A stretch of DNA of 10,058 bases from an uncultured Moraxellaceae bacterium (lineage in GTDB: Bacteria > Pseudomonadota > Gammaproteobacteria > Pseudomonadales > Moraxellaceae): the NCBI GenBank assembly GCA_937952925.1, contig CALFYA010000400.1:1-10058 (forward strand), given 5' to 3'. Below are positions 1-6,908 of this stretch, piece by piece. The position numbers and the translations under genes are program-made. The notes beneath the pieces are model-generated. The model did not search any database. It was not told the origin of the DNA and was given only the letters and a program-made list of their open reading frames with translations. How positions within the stretch are numbered: the first letter of the stretch is position 1; every line of letters starts with the position of its first letter.

Positions 1-41
1 CGTTTATGATTTTTTTATTTAAACAGCCGTGGAAATGGGAT

Positions 42-81
42 TATTTGTGGGCGGGCTTGTGTATTTGTGGGGCGGTGTTTT
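42..81. repeat. Imperfect 20-bp tandem direct repeat upstream of purE
   Basis: Two adjacent 20-base units begin TATTTGTGGG (at 42 and at 62). They stay similar through a G-rich stretch and then diverge. The rest of 1-209 is T-rich and shows no convincing gene. No good promoter match is visible: TTGCGC at 135-140 has only a poor partner -10. The repeat may be chance in a low-complexity G/T-rich tract. Confidence 0.3.
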
Positions 82-209
82 TTGTGTTTCGCAGTGCCAA
101 TACTTAAAGCAATTGCAGGAAATCTGCCGTTTTTTTGCGCAAAACCTCCCCAAACTATGCAAAATACGGCACAATATGCGGTCTTTTTTTTCCCGTTTTT
201 GGACACGCC

Positions 210-740
210 ATGAATCCGGTTTCTGCACCTGCCACATCGCCTGATGGACAGCCTTTGGTAGGAATTATCATGGGCTCGCAATCTGATTGGGCAACCCTTG
301 AGCACACCGCCGCCATGTTGGCACAACTTGGCGTGCCGTTTGAGGCCGAAGTGGTGTCTGCTCATCGCACGCCTGATCGTTTGTTTGAATACGCAGAACA
401 AGCGCGGGCGCGTGGCATTTGCGTGATTATTGCGGGTGCTGGTGGTGCAGCGCATTTACCGGGCATGTGTGCAGCCAAAACCGATCTGCCGGTGCTCGGT
501 GTACCCGTCCAATCGTCGATCTTGAATGGCGTTGATTCGCTGCTGTCGATTGTGCAAATGCCCGCAGGGATTGCCGTCGGCACCTTGGCGATTGGCAAAG
601 CCGGTGCAACCAATGCCGCGATTTTGGCCGCGCAAATTTTGGGCTTGACTCACCCAAGCATCGCCAAAGCGGTGGCTGATTTTCGGGATGCCCAAACCGA
701 AAAAGTGCGTGCGTTTCCGATTCCGGGGAAAACCCAATGA
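210..740 (+). CDS. purE: N5-carboxyaminoimidazole ribonucleotide mutase PurE (class I)
   Basis: PurE moves the carboxyl group of N5-CAIR to carbon 4 to give CAIR, a cytoplasmic step of purine synthesis that follows PurK. The 176-residue product has the family signatures in order: GSQSDW at 22-27 (phosphate/substrate loop), SAHRTP at 50-55 with the catalytic His52, AGAGGAAHLPGM at 75-86, and GVPVQSSILNGVDSLLSIVQ at 97-116. The frame is open upstream to about 135. ATG 210 is preferred because it gives the usual PurE length, with a short non-conserved leader before the first beta strand. A weak GGA lies six bases before it. The stop codon overlaps the purK start by four bases, so the two are translationally coupled. 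Family identification is secure; the exact start is less so. Confidence 0.96.
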   Translation: MNPVSAPATSPDGQPLVGIIMGSQSDWATLEHTAAMLAQLGVPFEAEVVSAHRTPDRLFEYAEQARARGICVIIAGAGGAAHLPGMCAAKTDLPVLGVPVQSSILNGVDSLLSIVQMPAGIAVGTLAIGKAGATNAAILAAQILGLTHPSIAKAVADFRDAQTEKVRAFPIPGKTQ

Positions 741-1849
741 GCCAGATCAACACCATCGGGATTTTTGGCGGTGGTCAGCTTGGCCGCATGTTGGCGCAAG
801 CCGCATTGCCTTTGGGGCTGCGTTGTACCTTTTTGGAAAACGCCGCCGATTGCCCCTCAAGTGTGTTGGGTGCGGTGTATACCTCAGCACAATTGGCGCA
901 ATTTGCCCAAAGCGCGGATGTGTTTAGCTTAGAGTTTGAAAACACCCCATTGGCCGAAGCCGATGAACTGCTAAACACTCAAACCCTATATCCCCCTCGT
1001 CAAGCGCTCGCCACTGCGCAGCATCGTCTGCTCGAAAAAGCCTTGTTTGACGAACTGGATATCCCCGTCCCTGCCTATCGCCGTGTCGATAGCCAAGCCG
1101 ATCTGGCGGCGGCTGTGGATGCACTCGGTTTGCCGTTGGTGGTCAAAACCGCGACCGGTGGCTACGATGGTAAGGGGCAATTTGTACTGCGTGATGCTGC
1201 GCAAATTGCGCAAGCATGGGCAGAATTGGGGCAGACTGCTCCACTGATTGCCGAAGCGTTTGTATCGTTTGAGCGCGAAGTATCGATTATTGCGGTGCGT
1301 GGTCAAGATGGTGACGTGCGCACATGGCCTTTGGCGCAAAACAGCCACCATCAAGGCATTTTGTCGCATTCGATTGTACCAGCGCCCGACAGTGATGCGC
1401 TGTTGCCCATCGCACAAGACTACATCACCCGTTTGCTCAATCACTTGGGCTATGTCGGCGTGTTGACCCTAGAGCTATTTGTGACCCCCAATGGCCTGCT
1501 TGCCAATGAAATGGCTCCACGGGTGCACAACTCAGGGCATTGGAGCATCGAAGGCGCGGTCTGTTCGCAGTTTGAAAACCATATGCGTGCTGTGGCAGGG
1601 TTGCCGCTAGGCTCCACCGACTTGGTCAAACCTTGTGTGATGATCAATATCATTGGGCAGCATCCCAAGCGTGAAGATGTGCTGGCGATTGATGGCGCAC
1701 ATCTGCATCTGTATGGCAAAGCTGAACGCGCAGGTCGTAAGCTCGGTCATATCACCTTGATGCCCAGCGACAGCAGCAAGTTGCCAGCATTGATGCAACA
1801 AGTTGCAGCCGTGTTGCCAGAACCACTGGCATTATTGAGCGAAAAATAA
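737..1849 (+). CDS. purK: N5-carboxyaminoimidazole ribonucleotide synthase PurK
   Basis: PurK is an ATP-grasp ligase that makes N5-CAIR from AIR, bicarbonate and ATP and hands it to PurE. The 370-residue length is close to that of characterised homologues. Visible motifs are the N-terminal nucleotide-fold loop GGGQLGRM at 11-18, FENTPL at 67-72, and the ATP-grasp glycine-rich loop KTATGGYDGKGQ at 137-148. The metal/substrate segment NEMAPRVHNSGHWSIEGA lies at 257-274, and the C-terminal GRKLGHIT at 333-340. The ATG overlaps the purE TGA (ATGA), and a GGGG tract about eight bases upstream (725-728) can act as ribosome binding site. All 11 phenylalanines use TTT, which contrasts strongly with the large gene at 7421. 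No damage is seen. Confidence 0.96.
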   Translation: MSQINTIGIFGGGQLGRMLAQAALPLGLRCTFLENAADCPSSVLGAVYTSAQLAQFAQSADVFSLEFENTPLAEADELLNTQTLYPPRQALATAQHRLLEKALFDELDIPVPAYRRVDSQADLAAAVDALGLPLVVKTATGGYDGKGQFVLRDAAQIAQAWAELGQTAPLIAEAFVSFEREVSIIAVRGQDGDVRTWPLAQNSHHQGILSHSIVPAPDSDALLPIAQDYITRLLNHLGYVGVLTLELFVTPNGLLANEMAPRVHNSGHWSIEGAVCSQFENHMRAVAGLPLGSTDLVKPCVMINIIGQHPKREDVLAIDGAHLHLYGKAERAGRKLGHITLMPSDSSKLPALMQQVAAVLPEPLALLSEK

Positions 1850-1944
1850 GCCATTCGTCGGAAAACGTTTCGTTTCTACACAAAAACGGGAGCGAAACGA
1901 GAATTGTCAGACAAAAAACATTTCTATTTTTGTCGTAAACAGCC

Positions 1945-2045
1945 TACACTGTGACAGTTGGCAGCGCACATGCGTGTTGCAACCCGTTCGATACGGCATA
2001 TCGACCAAACCCTCTTTTGGGGTGGCGCACGCCACCCTTTTTTTT
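1945..2045 (+). ncRNA. Candidate small RNA ending in an intrinsic terminator
   Basis: A TACACT box at 1945-1950 resembles a sigma-70 -10 element, but no good -35 lies 16-18 bases upstream, so the promoter is weak on paper. Three stem-loops follow in a row. The first is GCAGCGC paired with GTGTTGC (about 1962-1980, with two G-T wobbles). The second is TCGATA/TATCGA (1988-1993 with 1999-2004). The third is the perfect GGGTGGC/GCCACCC stem with eight T residues. This layout fits an sRNA of about 90 nucleotides starting near 1957. It could equally be a structured 3' end of the purEK mRNA. No known RNA family was recognised. Confidence 0.3.
2020..2045 (+). terminator. Strong Rho-independent terminator downstream of purK
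   Basis: The stem GGGTGGC (2020-2026) pairs perfectly with GCCACCC (2031-2037) around a four-base loop GCAC and runs straight into eight T residues (2038-2045). It points along the plus strand and is the first strong stop after purK, about 170 bases past the purK stop codon. It can therefore end purEK transcription, an independent small transcript from the same gap, or both. Confidence 0.85.
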
Positions 2046-2105
2046 GCCAAAAACATCACATTCACCATCCCGAGTGGAATGACGACGAGTATTTAGATTG
2101 AGCTA

Positions 2106-2136
2106 AAACAAAGGGTTGACGCCATCCATAGCGTCA
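2106..2136 (-). terminator. Weak terminator-like hairpin after the phasin-like gene
   Basis: TGACGC (2117-2122) and GCGTCA (2131-2136) form a perfect six-base stem around an eight-base loop, just beyond the minus-strand stop codon at 2148. Read on the minus strand, the stem is followed by AACCCTTTGTTTTAG, which is T-rich but not a clean U-run. It is a plausible but weak intrinsic terminator. Confidence 0.4.
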
Positions 2137-2147
2137 TGAAGGCTCAA

Positions 2148-2699
2148 TTATTCTGAGGCTGCTTCATCGCTCACTTCTGGAGCAGCTTTTTTACGACGGG
2201 TGGTTTTTGGCTTAGGTGCTTCTTCGGCTTCCACAGGGGCAGCTTCAGCAGCAACAGGCGCTTCGGCAGCAGCTTCAGCGGCTTTTTCTTCGAACACTTT
2301 GGCAAGTAGTTGGCTGATGTAAGTTTTCAGCTCGCTGCTGCTTTGCAAATCCAAAATGGCTTTGCGCAGTTGTTCAAAGTCGTGACGCAGGGCTTGCAGT
2401 GCGGTTTCGGCTTCCTGTTGTGCATCTTTGAGCAGACCGAGCACTTCTTTGGCGCTGTCGCTTTGTGCGGTTTGCTCTTCGATTTTGCTGTTGATGTTTT
2501 GACGGACATCTTGATAAATGATTTCCGCACGATCCACCAACTCACGAGCCTTTTCGACATAAGGGTTGGCTTCGTCTTGGACACGTTGTGCCAACTTTTG
2601 CAAAGTATCAGTCGCGCTGTGAGTCAGGGTATCGACTTTGTCGGTGATGCTTTGCAGGGTCGGGCTCTTGTCGGTAGAAGTGGTGTTTTCAGTGGTCAT
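2148..2699 (-). CDS. Phasin-like coiled-coil protein with histone-H1-like basic tail
   Basis: This 183-residue protein has no signal peptide or membrane segment and is predicted to be cytoplasmic. Residues 15-135 are almost entirely amphipathic helix with heptad-like spacing of Leu/Val/Ile (for example LQKLAQRVQDEANPYVEKA at 33-51), as in phasin-type granule proteins. Residues 138-183 are an Ala/Glu/Pro-rich low-complexity tail with a basic patch PKPKTTRRKKAAP at 162-174. That patch recalls the DNA-binding tails of Pseudomonas PhaF and AlgP. I infer either a polyhydroxyalkanoate-granule or a nucleoid-associated role; nothing nearby (no phaC, phaA or phaB) decides between them. ATG 2699 is supported by AGGAG (2706-2710 on the complement) six bases upstream. 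The gene stands alone, divergent from the FKBP gene. Confidence 0.8.
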   Translation of the reverse strand: MTTENTTSTDKSPTLQSITDKVDTLTHSATDTLQKLAQRVQDEANPYVEKARELVDRAEIIYQDVRQNINSKIEEQTAQSDSAKEVLGLLKDAQQEAETALQALRHDFEQLRKAILDLQSSSELKTYISQLLAKVFEEKAAEAAAEAPVAAEAAPVEAEEAPKPKTTRRKKAAPEVSDEAASE

Positions 2700-3027
2700 G
2701 GCAGACTCCTAAAGTGCATCAAAATGCAACGGTGATGGACTGCTCTTATCTCGATCATCAGACCGATCACTTACCTGTGGTACGCTGACTTCCTTGAAGC
2801 AAGAGACAGACGATTAAGCGATTAGCATAAAACGTGCCGACCAACAAAAAAGTTGAGTTTGGCAACAGTTGGTAGCGCTTTGTATTATCACTTTGTCGTA
2901 TAGTCTGATTCGGCGGCTCTTGTCCGACAGTTGACATTTTATGCAAAAAATGCGGAAGAAAATGCCAATGACCAAGGAACGAGTGTTTGCCTAACCCTGC
3001 GTGTGTTTAACCAGATATGGATTTTTT
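2700..3027. other. Intergenic region between divergent phasin-like and FKBP genes
   Basis: These roughly 330 bases separate two divergent genes and must hold both promoters. I see no gene in them. A good sigma-70-like promoter faces the FKBP gene (2859-2888). For the minus-strand gene I found only poor candidates, such as TATGCT-like and GATAAT-like boxes without matching -35 elements. A perfect TTGACA at 2931-2936 has no acceptable -10 downstream. Confidence 0.6.
2859..2888 (+). promoter_or_regulatory. Candidate sigma-70 promoter for the FKBP gene
   Basis: TTGGCA (2859-2864) and TATTAT (2883-2888) are separated by 18 bases. Both match the consensus at five of six positions. Transcription would start near 2895, giving an untranslated leader of about 130 bases before the ATG at 3028. 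Only sequence matching supports it. Confidence 0.5.
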
Positions 3028-3774
3028 ATGAGTAAAATCGTCCCTGCGTTCTTGGCAGTTGCTCTATCAGCTGGTGCATTGGCACCCGTGATTTTGGCAC
3101 ATGCTGCTGATCCTGCCGCAAGCAGCAAAACAAATAGCCCGAAAATCAGCAACGCTAGCAAGGAGCCACAAAAAGTTTCTTATAGCTTTGGTTATTCGGT
3201 CGGTAAAGGATTCAGTGGCGTCATTAAAGACTTGGATAACACGGCATTTATGGCGGGTTTTAATGATGGCTACGCAAAGAAGACGAGTGCATTAACTGAA
3301 AAGGAAATGCAGATGGTCGTGGAAGCCTACAAACAGCGTCTTGAAGCCGAAGAAATGCAAAAAATGCAGAAGCTTGGTGAAGAAAACGGCAAAAAAGGCG
3401 CAGCATTCTTGGCAGAAAACGGCAAGAAAGCAGGCATCAAAACCACAGCCAGTGGCTTGCAATACGAAGTCATCAAAGAAGGCACAGGGGTCAGTCCCAA
3501 AGACACCGACCAAGTGCAAGTGCATTATGAGGGCAGAATGCTCGATGGCACCGTGTTTGACAGCTCGATTGCCCGTAATGAACCAGCCACCTTCCCGCTC
3601 AATCAAGTCATTCCTGGTTGGACCGAAGGCGTACAACTGATGAAAGAAGGTGGTAAATATCGCCTGTTTATCCCTGCTGCATTGGCCTACGGTGAAACCG
3701 GTGCGCAAACCATTCCACCCAACAGCGTGCTGATCTTTGAAGTCGAGTTGCTGAAAGTGAATCCTGCATCTTAA
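3028..3774 (+). CDS. Exported FKBP-type peptidyl-prolyl cis-trans isomerase (FkpA/Mip class)
   Basis: This enzyme catalyses cis-trans isomerisation of prolyl bonds and probably assists folding of envelope proteins in the periplasm. The 248-residue precursor has a signal peptide at 1-26 (hydrophobic core FLAVALSAGALAPVILA, cleavage likely after AHA). There is no lipobox cysteine, so it is soluble rather than a Mip-type lipoprotein. Residues 48-110 form the helical N-terminal dimerisation domain (SYSFGYSVGKGF at 51-62), followed by a Lys/Glu-rich linker helix. The FKBP domain occupies 140-244: VHYEG at 165-169, VFDSS at 176-180, VIPGW at 194-198, and LAYGE at 219-223 with Tyr221. The frame extends upstream to a GTG at 3001, but ATG 3028 puts the signal peptide at the N-terminus, so I chose it. 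It is transcribed alone. Orthology to fkpA specifically is not proven. Confidence 0.92.
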   Translation: MSKIVPAFLAVALSAGALAPVILAHAADPAASSKTNSPKISNASKEPQKVSYSFGYSVGKGFSGVIKDLDNTAFMAGFNDGYAKKTSALTEKEMQMVVEAYKQRLEAEEMQKMQKLGEENGKKGAAFLAENGKKAGIKTTASGLQYEVIKEGTGVSPKDTDQVQVHYEGRMLDGTVFDSSIARNEPATFPLNQVIPGWTEGVQLMKEGGKYRLFIPAALAYGETGAQTIPPNSVLIFEVELLKVNPAS

Positions 3775-3788
3775 GCAAGAAATCACCA

Positions 3789-3815
3789 AAAATGCCCGCA
3801 TGATGCGGGCATTTT
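3789..3815. terminator. Bidirectional terminator between convergent FKBP gene and argA
   Basis: AAAATGCCCGCA (3789-3800) pairs perfectly with TGCGGGCATTTT (3804-3815) around the loop TGA. A GC core flanked by A's on one side and T's on the other works in both directions. It lies 14 bases after the FKBP stop codon and 13 bases beyond the argA stop codon at 3829, so it can end both transcripts. Confidence 0.88.
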
Positions 3816-3828
3816 GTTGATGTGTTGA

Positions 3829-5175
3829 TTACAGACCTTTACGAAACACCTGAGAACCACGTTGGTAGTTGTACAAGGCCTGACGGGCATCAGGGAGCGC
3901 ATCAACAGAAACCGGCTCAAAACCTTGCTCAATAAACCAATGCGCAGTACGGGTGGTCAGCACAAACAACTGCTGAATGCTTTTGCTCCGTGCTTTGGCT
4001 TCCAAATAATCGAGCAACTCTGCCCCACGGTTGGAGCTGCGATAGCTCGGATGCACCGCTACACACGCAATCTCAGCGGCACTGGCTTCATTGGCAGAGG
4101 TGGGAATGGGATACAGTGCGGCACAGCCGACAATCATGCCGTCACGCTCAATCACCGCAAATCGGCTAATTTCAGTCTCTAAGCGTTCACGCGAGCGGCG
4201 CACCAAAATCCCTTCTTCTTCGAGCGGGCGCAGCAACTCAAGCAAGCCCCCTACATCATCGATGTCGGCCGTCCGAATTTCTTCGTAGGGGTCATGGCTG
4301 ATCAAGGTGCCAGAGCCATCACGGGTAAACAACTCTTGTAGCAAGGCACCATCACGCGCATACGAGATGATGTGCACACGGCGCACGCCACCTCGGCACG
4401 CTTCGGATGATCCGGCCATATGGCGCAGCAATTCGGTGTCGATGGTTTTGTTGCGCAGATATTGATCGACTTCATTCGGGATCAATTCACGCAATAAACG
4501 ATCATCTTCGTCGGCAATGCCTTCTTTTTCACCCAAGAAAATCAACTTGTCGGCTTGCAGTGCTTTGGCAGTTTTGACGGCGACTTCTTCACTGAGCAAA
4601 TTAAACACTTCACCAGTGGTCGAGTAACCCGTTGGCCCCAACACCACCACATGACGATTATCGAGATTTTTTTGTAAGGCTTCGACATCGACTGAGCGCA
4701 CTTCGCCGGTCAGTTGATAGTCCACACCGTTGCGGATGCCATAGGGGCGAGCAATGATAAAATTGCCGGAGACCGCATCAATCCGCGCACCATACATGGG
4801 CGAATTGGCTAAACCCATCGACAGCAGTGCTTCGATTTCCAGACGAATGGAGCCAACCGCATCCATCACACAGCGCAACGCTTCGCGGGTGGTGACCCGT
4901 AAGCCATCATGAAACGGCGTCTCTAGGCCATATTCGATCAGGTTTTCGTCGATTTGTGGGCGTGCACCATGCACCAGCACCAATTTGATGCCCAGACTGT
5001 GCAGCAACGCAATGTCGTGGATGATGTTGCGGAAGTTGTCGTGATTGACCGCCTCGCCACCAAACATCAATACAAAGGTTTTGCCTCGGTGCGCATTGAT
5101 ATACGGCGCAGAGTTGCGAAACCAGTGAACATATTGTTCAGTCATGGTGTCAGGCGAGAGAAAATCATCGGTCAT
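3829..5175 (-). CDS. argA: N-acetylglutamate synthase ArgA (kinase-like plus GNAT domains)
   Basis: ArgA transfers acetyl from acetyl-CoA to glutamate, the first step of arginine synthesis; in this family it is normally the arginine-feedback-inhibited step. The 448-residue length is typical. Residues 15-26 (YVHWFRNSAPYI) begin the amino-acid-kinase-like domain, which runs to about 290 and includes FGGEAV (38-43), LVHGARPQI (67-75) and GPTGYSTTGE (180-189). The C-terminal GNAT acetyltransferase domain (about 300-448) has the acetyl-CoA motif AVHPSYR (373-379) followed by RGAELLDYLE, then LTTRTAHWF (406-414). A GTG at 5178 directly precedes this ATG, and another ATG at 5145 would still keep YVHWF. 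The GGA at 5185-5187 (complement) favours the 5175/5178 pair. It follows argE by 57 bases with no terminator, so the two are probably one transcript. Confidence 0.95.
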   Translation of the reverse strand: MTDDFLSPDTMTEQYVHWFRNSAPYINAHRGKTFVLMFGGEAVNHDNFRNIIHDIALLHSLGIKLVLVHGARPQIDENLIEYGLETPFHDGLRVTTREALRCVMDAVGSIRLEIEALLSMGLANSPMYGARIDAVSGNFIIARPYGIRNGVDYQLTGEVRSVDVEALQKNLDNRHVVVLGPTGYSTTGEVFNLLSEEVAVKTAKALQADKLIFLGEKEGIADEDDRLLRELIPNEVDQYLRNKTIDTELLRHMAGSSEACRGGVRRVHIISYARDGALLQELFTRDGSGTLISHDPYEEIRTADIDDVGGLLELLRPLEEEGILVRRSRERLETEISRFAVIERDGMIVGCAALYPIPTSANEASAAEIACVAVHPSYRSSNRGAELLDYLEAKARSKSIQQLFVLTTRTAHWFIEQGFEPVSVDALPDARQALYNYQRGSQVFRKGL

Positions 5176-5232
5176 CACAAATCATCCAAAGGGTTACGTT
5201 GCACATTTGCCAAGATCAGGGACTTCACCATA

Positions 5233-6399
5233 TCAAATCCGTGCGTGTCCTTGCACACAATAGTGGTGAATCAATTGGGTCAGCCACAGCACCATTGGCG
5301 AAATATTTTTCATGTCCAAATATTCGTCGGGTTGATGGGCTTGTTCAATATTGCCTGCGCCCAAAATCACCGCATCCATGCCCATTTGTCGAAAATAGGG
5401 TGCTTCGGTGCCAAAAGCAACGGCACCCGCAGGTTGTCCGGTCAATGTTTCAAGCTTGCGTACAAAGGGGGAGTCAGCAGGCGTTTCCGCAGGGGGCGCG
5501 CCTGCCGTGGCCGCTTCATACAACACATTGACGCCAAACTGCTGACCAATATCAGCAATCAGATCGCGCACTTGCGCGCGCAGACTTTCCATCTGCATAC
5601 CCGGTAGAGGACGAATATCAAACTGCAGCTCACACAGGCCGCAAATTCGGTTGGGATTGTCGCCCCCATGAATACAACCCAAATTGAGGGTCGGATGTGG
5701 GATCGGAAACAATGGGTTGGTGATGGTCTTGAGTTGGTCACGGAATTTGAGCAAACGGCTCATCACTTCATTCATTGCTTCTAGCGCATTGCGGCCAAGG
5801 CTGGGATCACTAGAGTGCCCTGCTTGTCCGGTAATCATAATCCGCTCAAGCATCACCCCTTTGTGCAGGCGGGCAGGTTTGAGGCTGGTTGGCTCACCGA
5901 TCAAGGCAAAGCGCCCATGTGCGTTTTGGTGCTCAATCAGCGCTTTTGCGCCGGCCATCGAGGTTTCTTCGTCACAGGTGGCAATCACGATCAAAGGCGC
6001 TTGAAAACGCGTTGAGGCAAAGCCGCGTACAGCTTCAAGCACCAATGCAAAAAAGCTTTTCATATCGGCGGTGCCAAGTCCGTACAGCTTGCCATCTCGT
6101 TCTTGCATGGTAAAAGGATCACTTTTCCACAAGCCCAAATCACAGGGGACGGTGTCTGAATGACCAGCGAGCACCAACCCCCCTTTGGCATTGGGGTCTA
6201 GTGCAGGGCGGACAGCGATCAGATTGGCTTTGCCTGTGGCAACTGGCATGATGTCACACACAAATCCTGCATCACTAAACCATTCAGCCAAACGCTCAAT
6301 CACCGCCACATTGGGCATATCTTGCTCAGGGTGCGTACAGGTGATGCTTGGTAAGGCAGTCAGCTCAGCAATTTGTTGTTTGAGTCGGGGGCGTAACAT
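5233..6399 (-). CDS. argE: Acetylornithine deacetylase ArgE (M20 metallopeptidase family)
   Basis: ArgE hydrolyses N-acetylornithine to ornithine and acetate, the fifth step of the linear arginine pathway, in the cytoplasm with bound zinc or cobalt. The 388-residue protein has a full set of M20 residues: His80 and catalytic Asp82 in GHSDTVP, Asp112 in GTADMKSF, Glu144/Glu145 in DEETSMAGA, Glu169 in IGEPTSLKPARLHKG, and His355 in QAHQPDEY. From memory these coincide with the E. coli ArgE numbering, which supports the chosen ATG. The dimerisation lid carries AGHSSDP at 193-199. The frame is open further upstream to a GTG at 6513, but those 38 residues are unlike the family, and GAGG lies about ten bases before ATG 6399. 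It is the first gene of an argE-argA unit and shows no defect. Confidence 0.95.
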   Translation of the reverse strand: MLRPRLKQQIAELTALPSITCTHPEQDMPNVAVIERLAEWFSDAGFVCDIMPVATGKANLIAVRPALDPNAKGGLVLAGHSDTVPCDLGLWKSDPFTMQERDGKLYGLGTADMKSFFALVLEAVRGFASTRFQAPLIVIATCDEETSMAGAKALIEHQNAHGRFALIGEPTSLKPARLHKGVMLERIMITGQAGHSSDPSLGRNALEAMNEVMSRLLKFRDQLKTITNPLFPIPHPTLNLGCIHGGDNPNRICGLCELQFDIRPLPGMQMESLRAQVRDLIADIGQQFGVNVLYEAATAGAPPAETPADSPFVRKLETLTGQPAGAVAFGTEAPYFRQMGMDAVILGAGNIEQAHQPDEYLDMKNISPMVLWLTQLIHHYCVQGHARI

Positions 6400-6456
6400 C
6401 CCATTTTGTCCTCGACAAGCGGTGATGATTGGCACCATGCCAGAACTTGATGACAG

Positions 6457-6486
6457 CGTATAGATCAGTCCGCAATGATTGTGCAA
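6457..6486 (-). promoter_or_regulatory. Candidate argE-argA promoter
   Basis: Read on the minus strand, TTGCAC (6486-6481) lies 18 bases before TATACG (6462-6457), a moderate sigma-70 match. Transcription would start near 6450, giving a leader of about 50 bases before the argE ATG at 6399. I saw no convincing ArgR-type AT-rich palindrome, so arginine control cannot be read from this region. Confidence 0.35.
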
Positions 6487-6542
6487 AAAACGCCTATTTG
6501 TGGCGAAAAGCACAGGCCATCAGGGTGCAACAGGCGTCTTTT
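6485..6542 (-). terminator. Terminator-like inverted repeat just upstream of the argE promoter
   Basis: ACGCCT (6490-6495) pairs with AGGCGT (6532-6537) across a 36-base interior. The interior also contains TGGC/GCCA (6501-6504 with 6516-6519). On the minus strand the structure ends in AGGCG followed by six T's, and a compact alternative hairpin CGCC-ACAAATA-GGCG ends in the same T-run. On the plus strand it is followed by CTTTT. It could stop minus-strand transcription entering argE, or plus-strand transcription arising inside argE. Confidence 0.4.
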
Positions 6543-6894
6543 AGAATGTTTAATTTGTGTTCACATCAGTCGGAATCGTGTTTAAAAAATGGAATATCAG
6601 ACGCTCACTACCGCTTATCCATCACACTATTTGTTAAATTGCGTGAACGTGGCATTTTTCGCTGTGAAACCTGACGGGGTTTGCAACATTGGCCGAACGT
6701 TAGCATCAACACCATCGCACATCGGGCAAAAATGTGCTGTCATGAAGGTGCTACAACCAAACGCCAAGATAGGAACCATTGAAGGCCAAACAGAGTTTGA
6801 TTGCACGCAAACCTAAGAGTGAAAGAAATGCTCTGGTTATGCCAGACTCGTTTTGTGGAAGTTTGATGTGTTCTATCAATCAATCTGTTGCCGT

Positions 6895-6908
6895 GGAGTG
6901 GAACTGTG
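6895..6908 (+). promoter_or_regulatory. Shine-Dalgarno that fixes a GTG start
   Basis: GGAG at 6895-6898 stands seven bases before GTG 6906. The frame is also open to a TTG at 6888, but that start would overlap this ribosome binding site and add residues in front of a well-formed signal peptide. The GTG is therefore preferred. Confidence 0.7.

Larger units (their letters stand above)
6400..6905. other. Long intergenic region between divergent argE and the DUF11 genes
   Basis: About 500 bases lie between the argE start and the GTG of the small DUF11-type gene. I find no convincing gene. Short open frames at 6589-6816 and 6779-7003 have low-quality translations with no family features. The region holds a likely argE promoter, a terminator-like inverted repeat (6490-6542), and a weak plus-strand promoter guess: TTCACA at 6560-6565 with TAAAAA at 6583-6588, 17 bases apart. 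A small perfect dyad TCTGG/CCAGA (6832-6836 with 6842-6846) sits about 60 bases before the small gene. If the guessed promoter is real, the leader would be about 310 bases. Confidence 0.5.

Noticed and set aside
15..455. 146-residue minus-strand open frame overlapping the start of purE
   Set aside because: It lies antisense to a secure purE, has an Arg/His/Lys-rich translation with no family features, and no ribosome binding site stands out.
1870..1900. Inverted repeat TCGTTTC/GAAACGA just after purK as a terminator
   Set aside because: The loop is 17 bases and no T-run follows; the structure at 2020-2045 is far stronger.
2310..2735. 141-residue plus-strand open frame with hydrophobic stretches
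   Set aside because: It is the antisense shadow of the phasin-like gene; the Ala/Gln/Glu-rich helical codons read backwards give the apparent hydrophobic run.
1954..2878. ACAGTTGG(C/T)AGCGC found at 1954-1967 and 2865-2878, possibly a shared operator
   Set aside because: A 14-base match with one mismatch is expected several times by chance in 10 kb, and the two copies sit differently relative to their proposed promoters.
2931..2936. Perfect TTGACA -35 box before the FKBP gene
   Set aside because: No TATAAT-like sequence lies 15-19 bases downstream, so the pair at 2859-2888 is the better promoter candidate.
6400..6513. N-terminal extension of ArgE to a GTG at 6513
   Set aside because: The added 38 residues have no counterpart in the family, and the ATG at 6399 gives catalytic residue numbering that fits known ArgE.
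6589..6816. 75-residue plus-strand open frame in the intergenic region
   Set aside because: The composition is unlike an exported or folded protein, no Shine-Dalgarno is visible, and it overlaps another equally poor frame.
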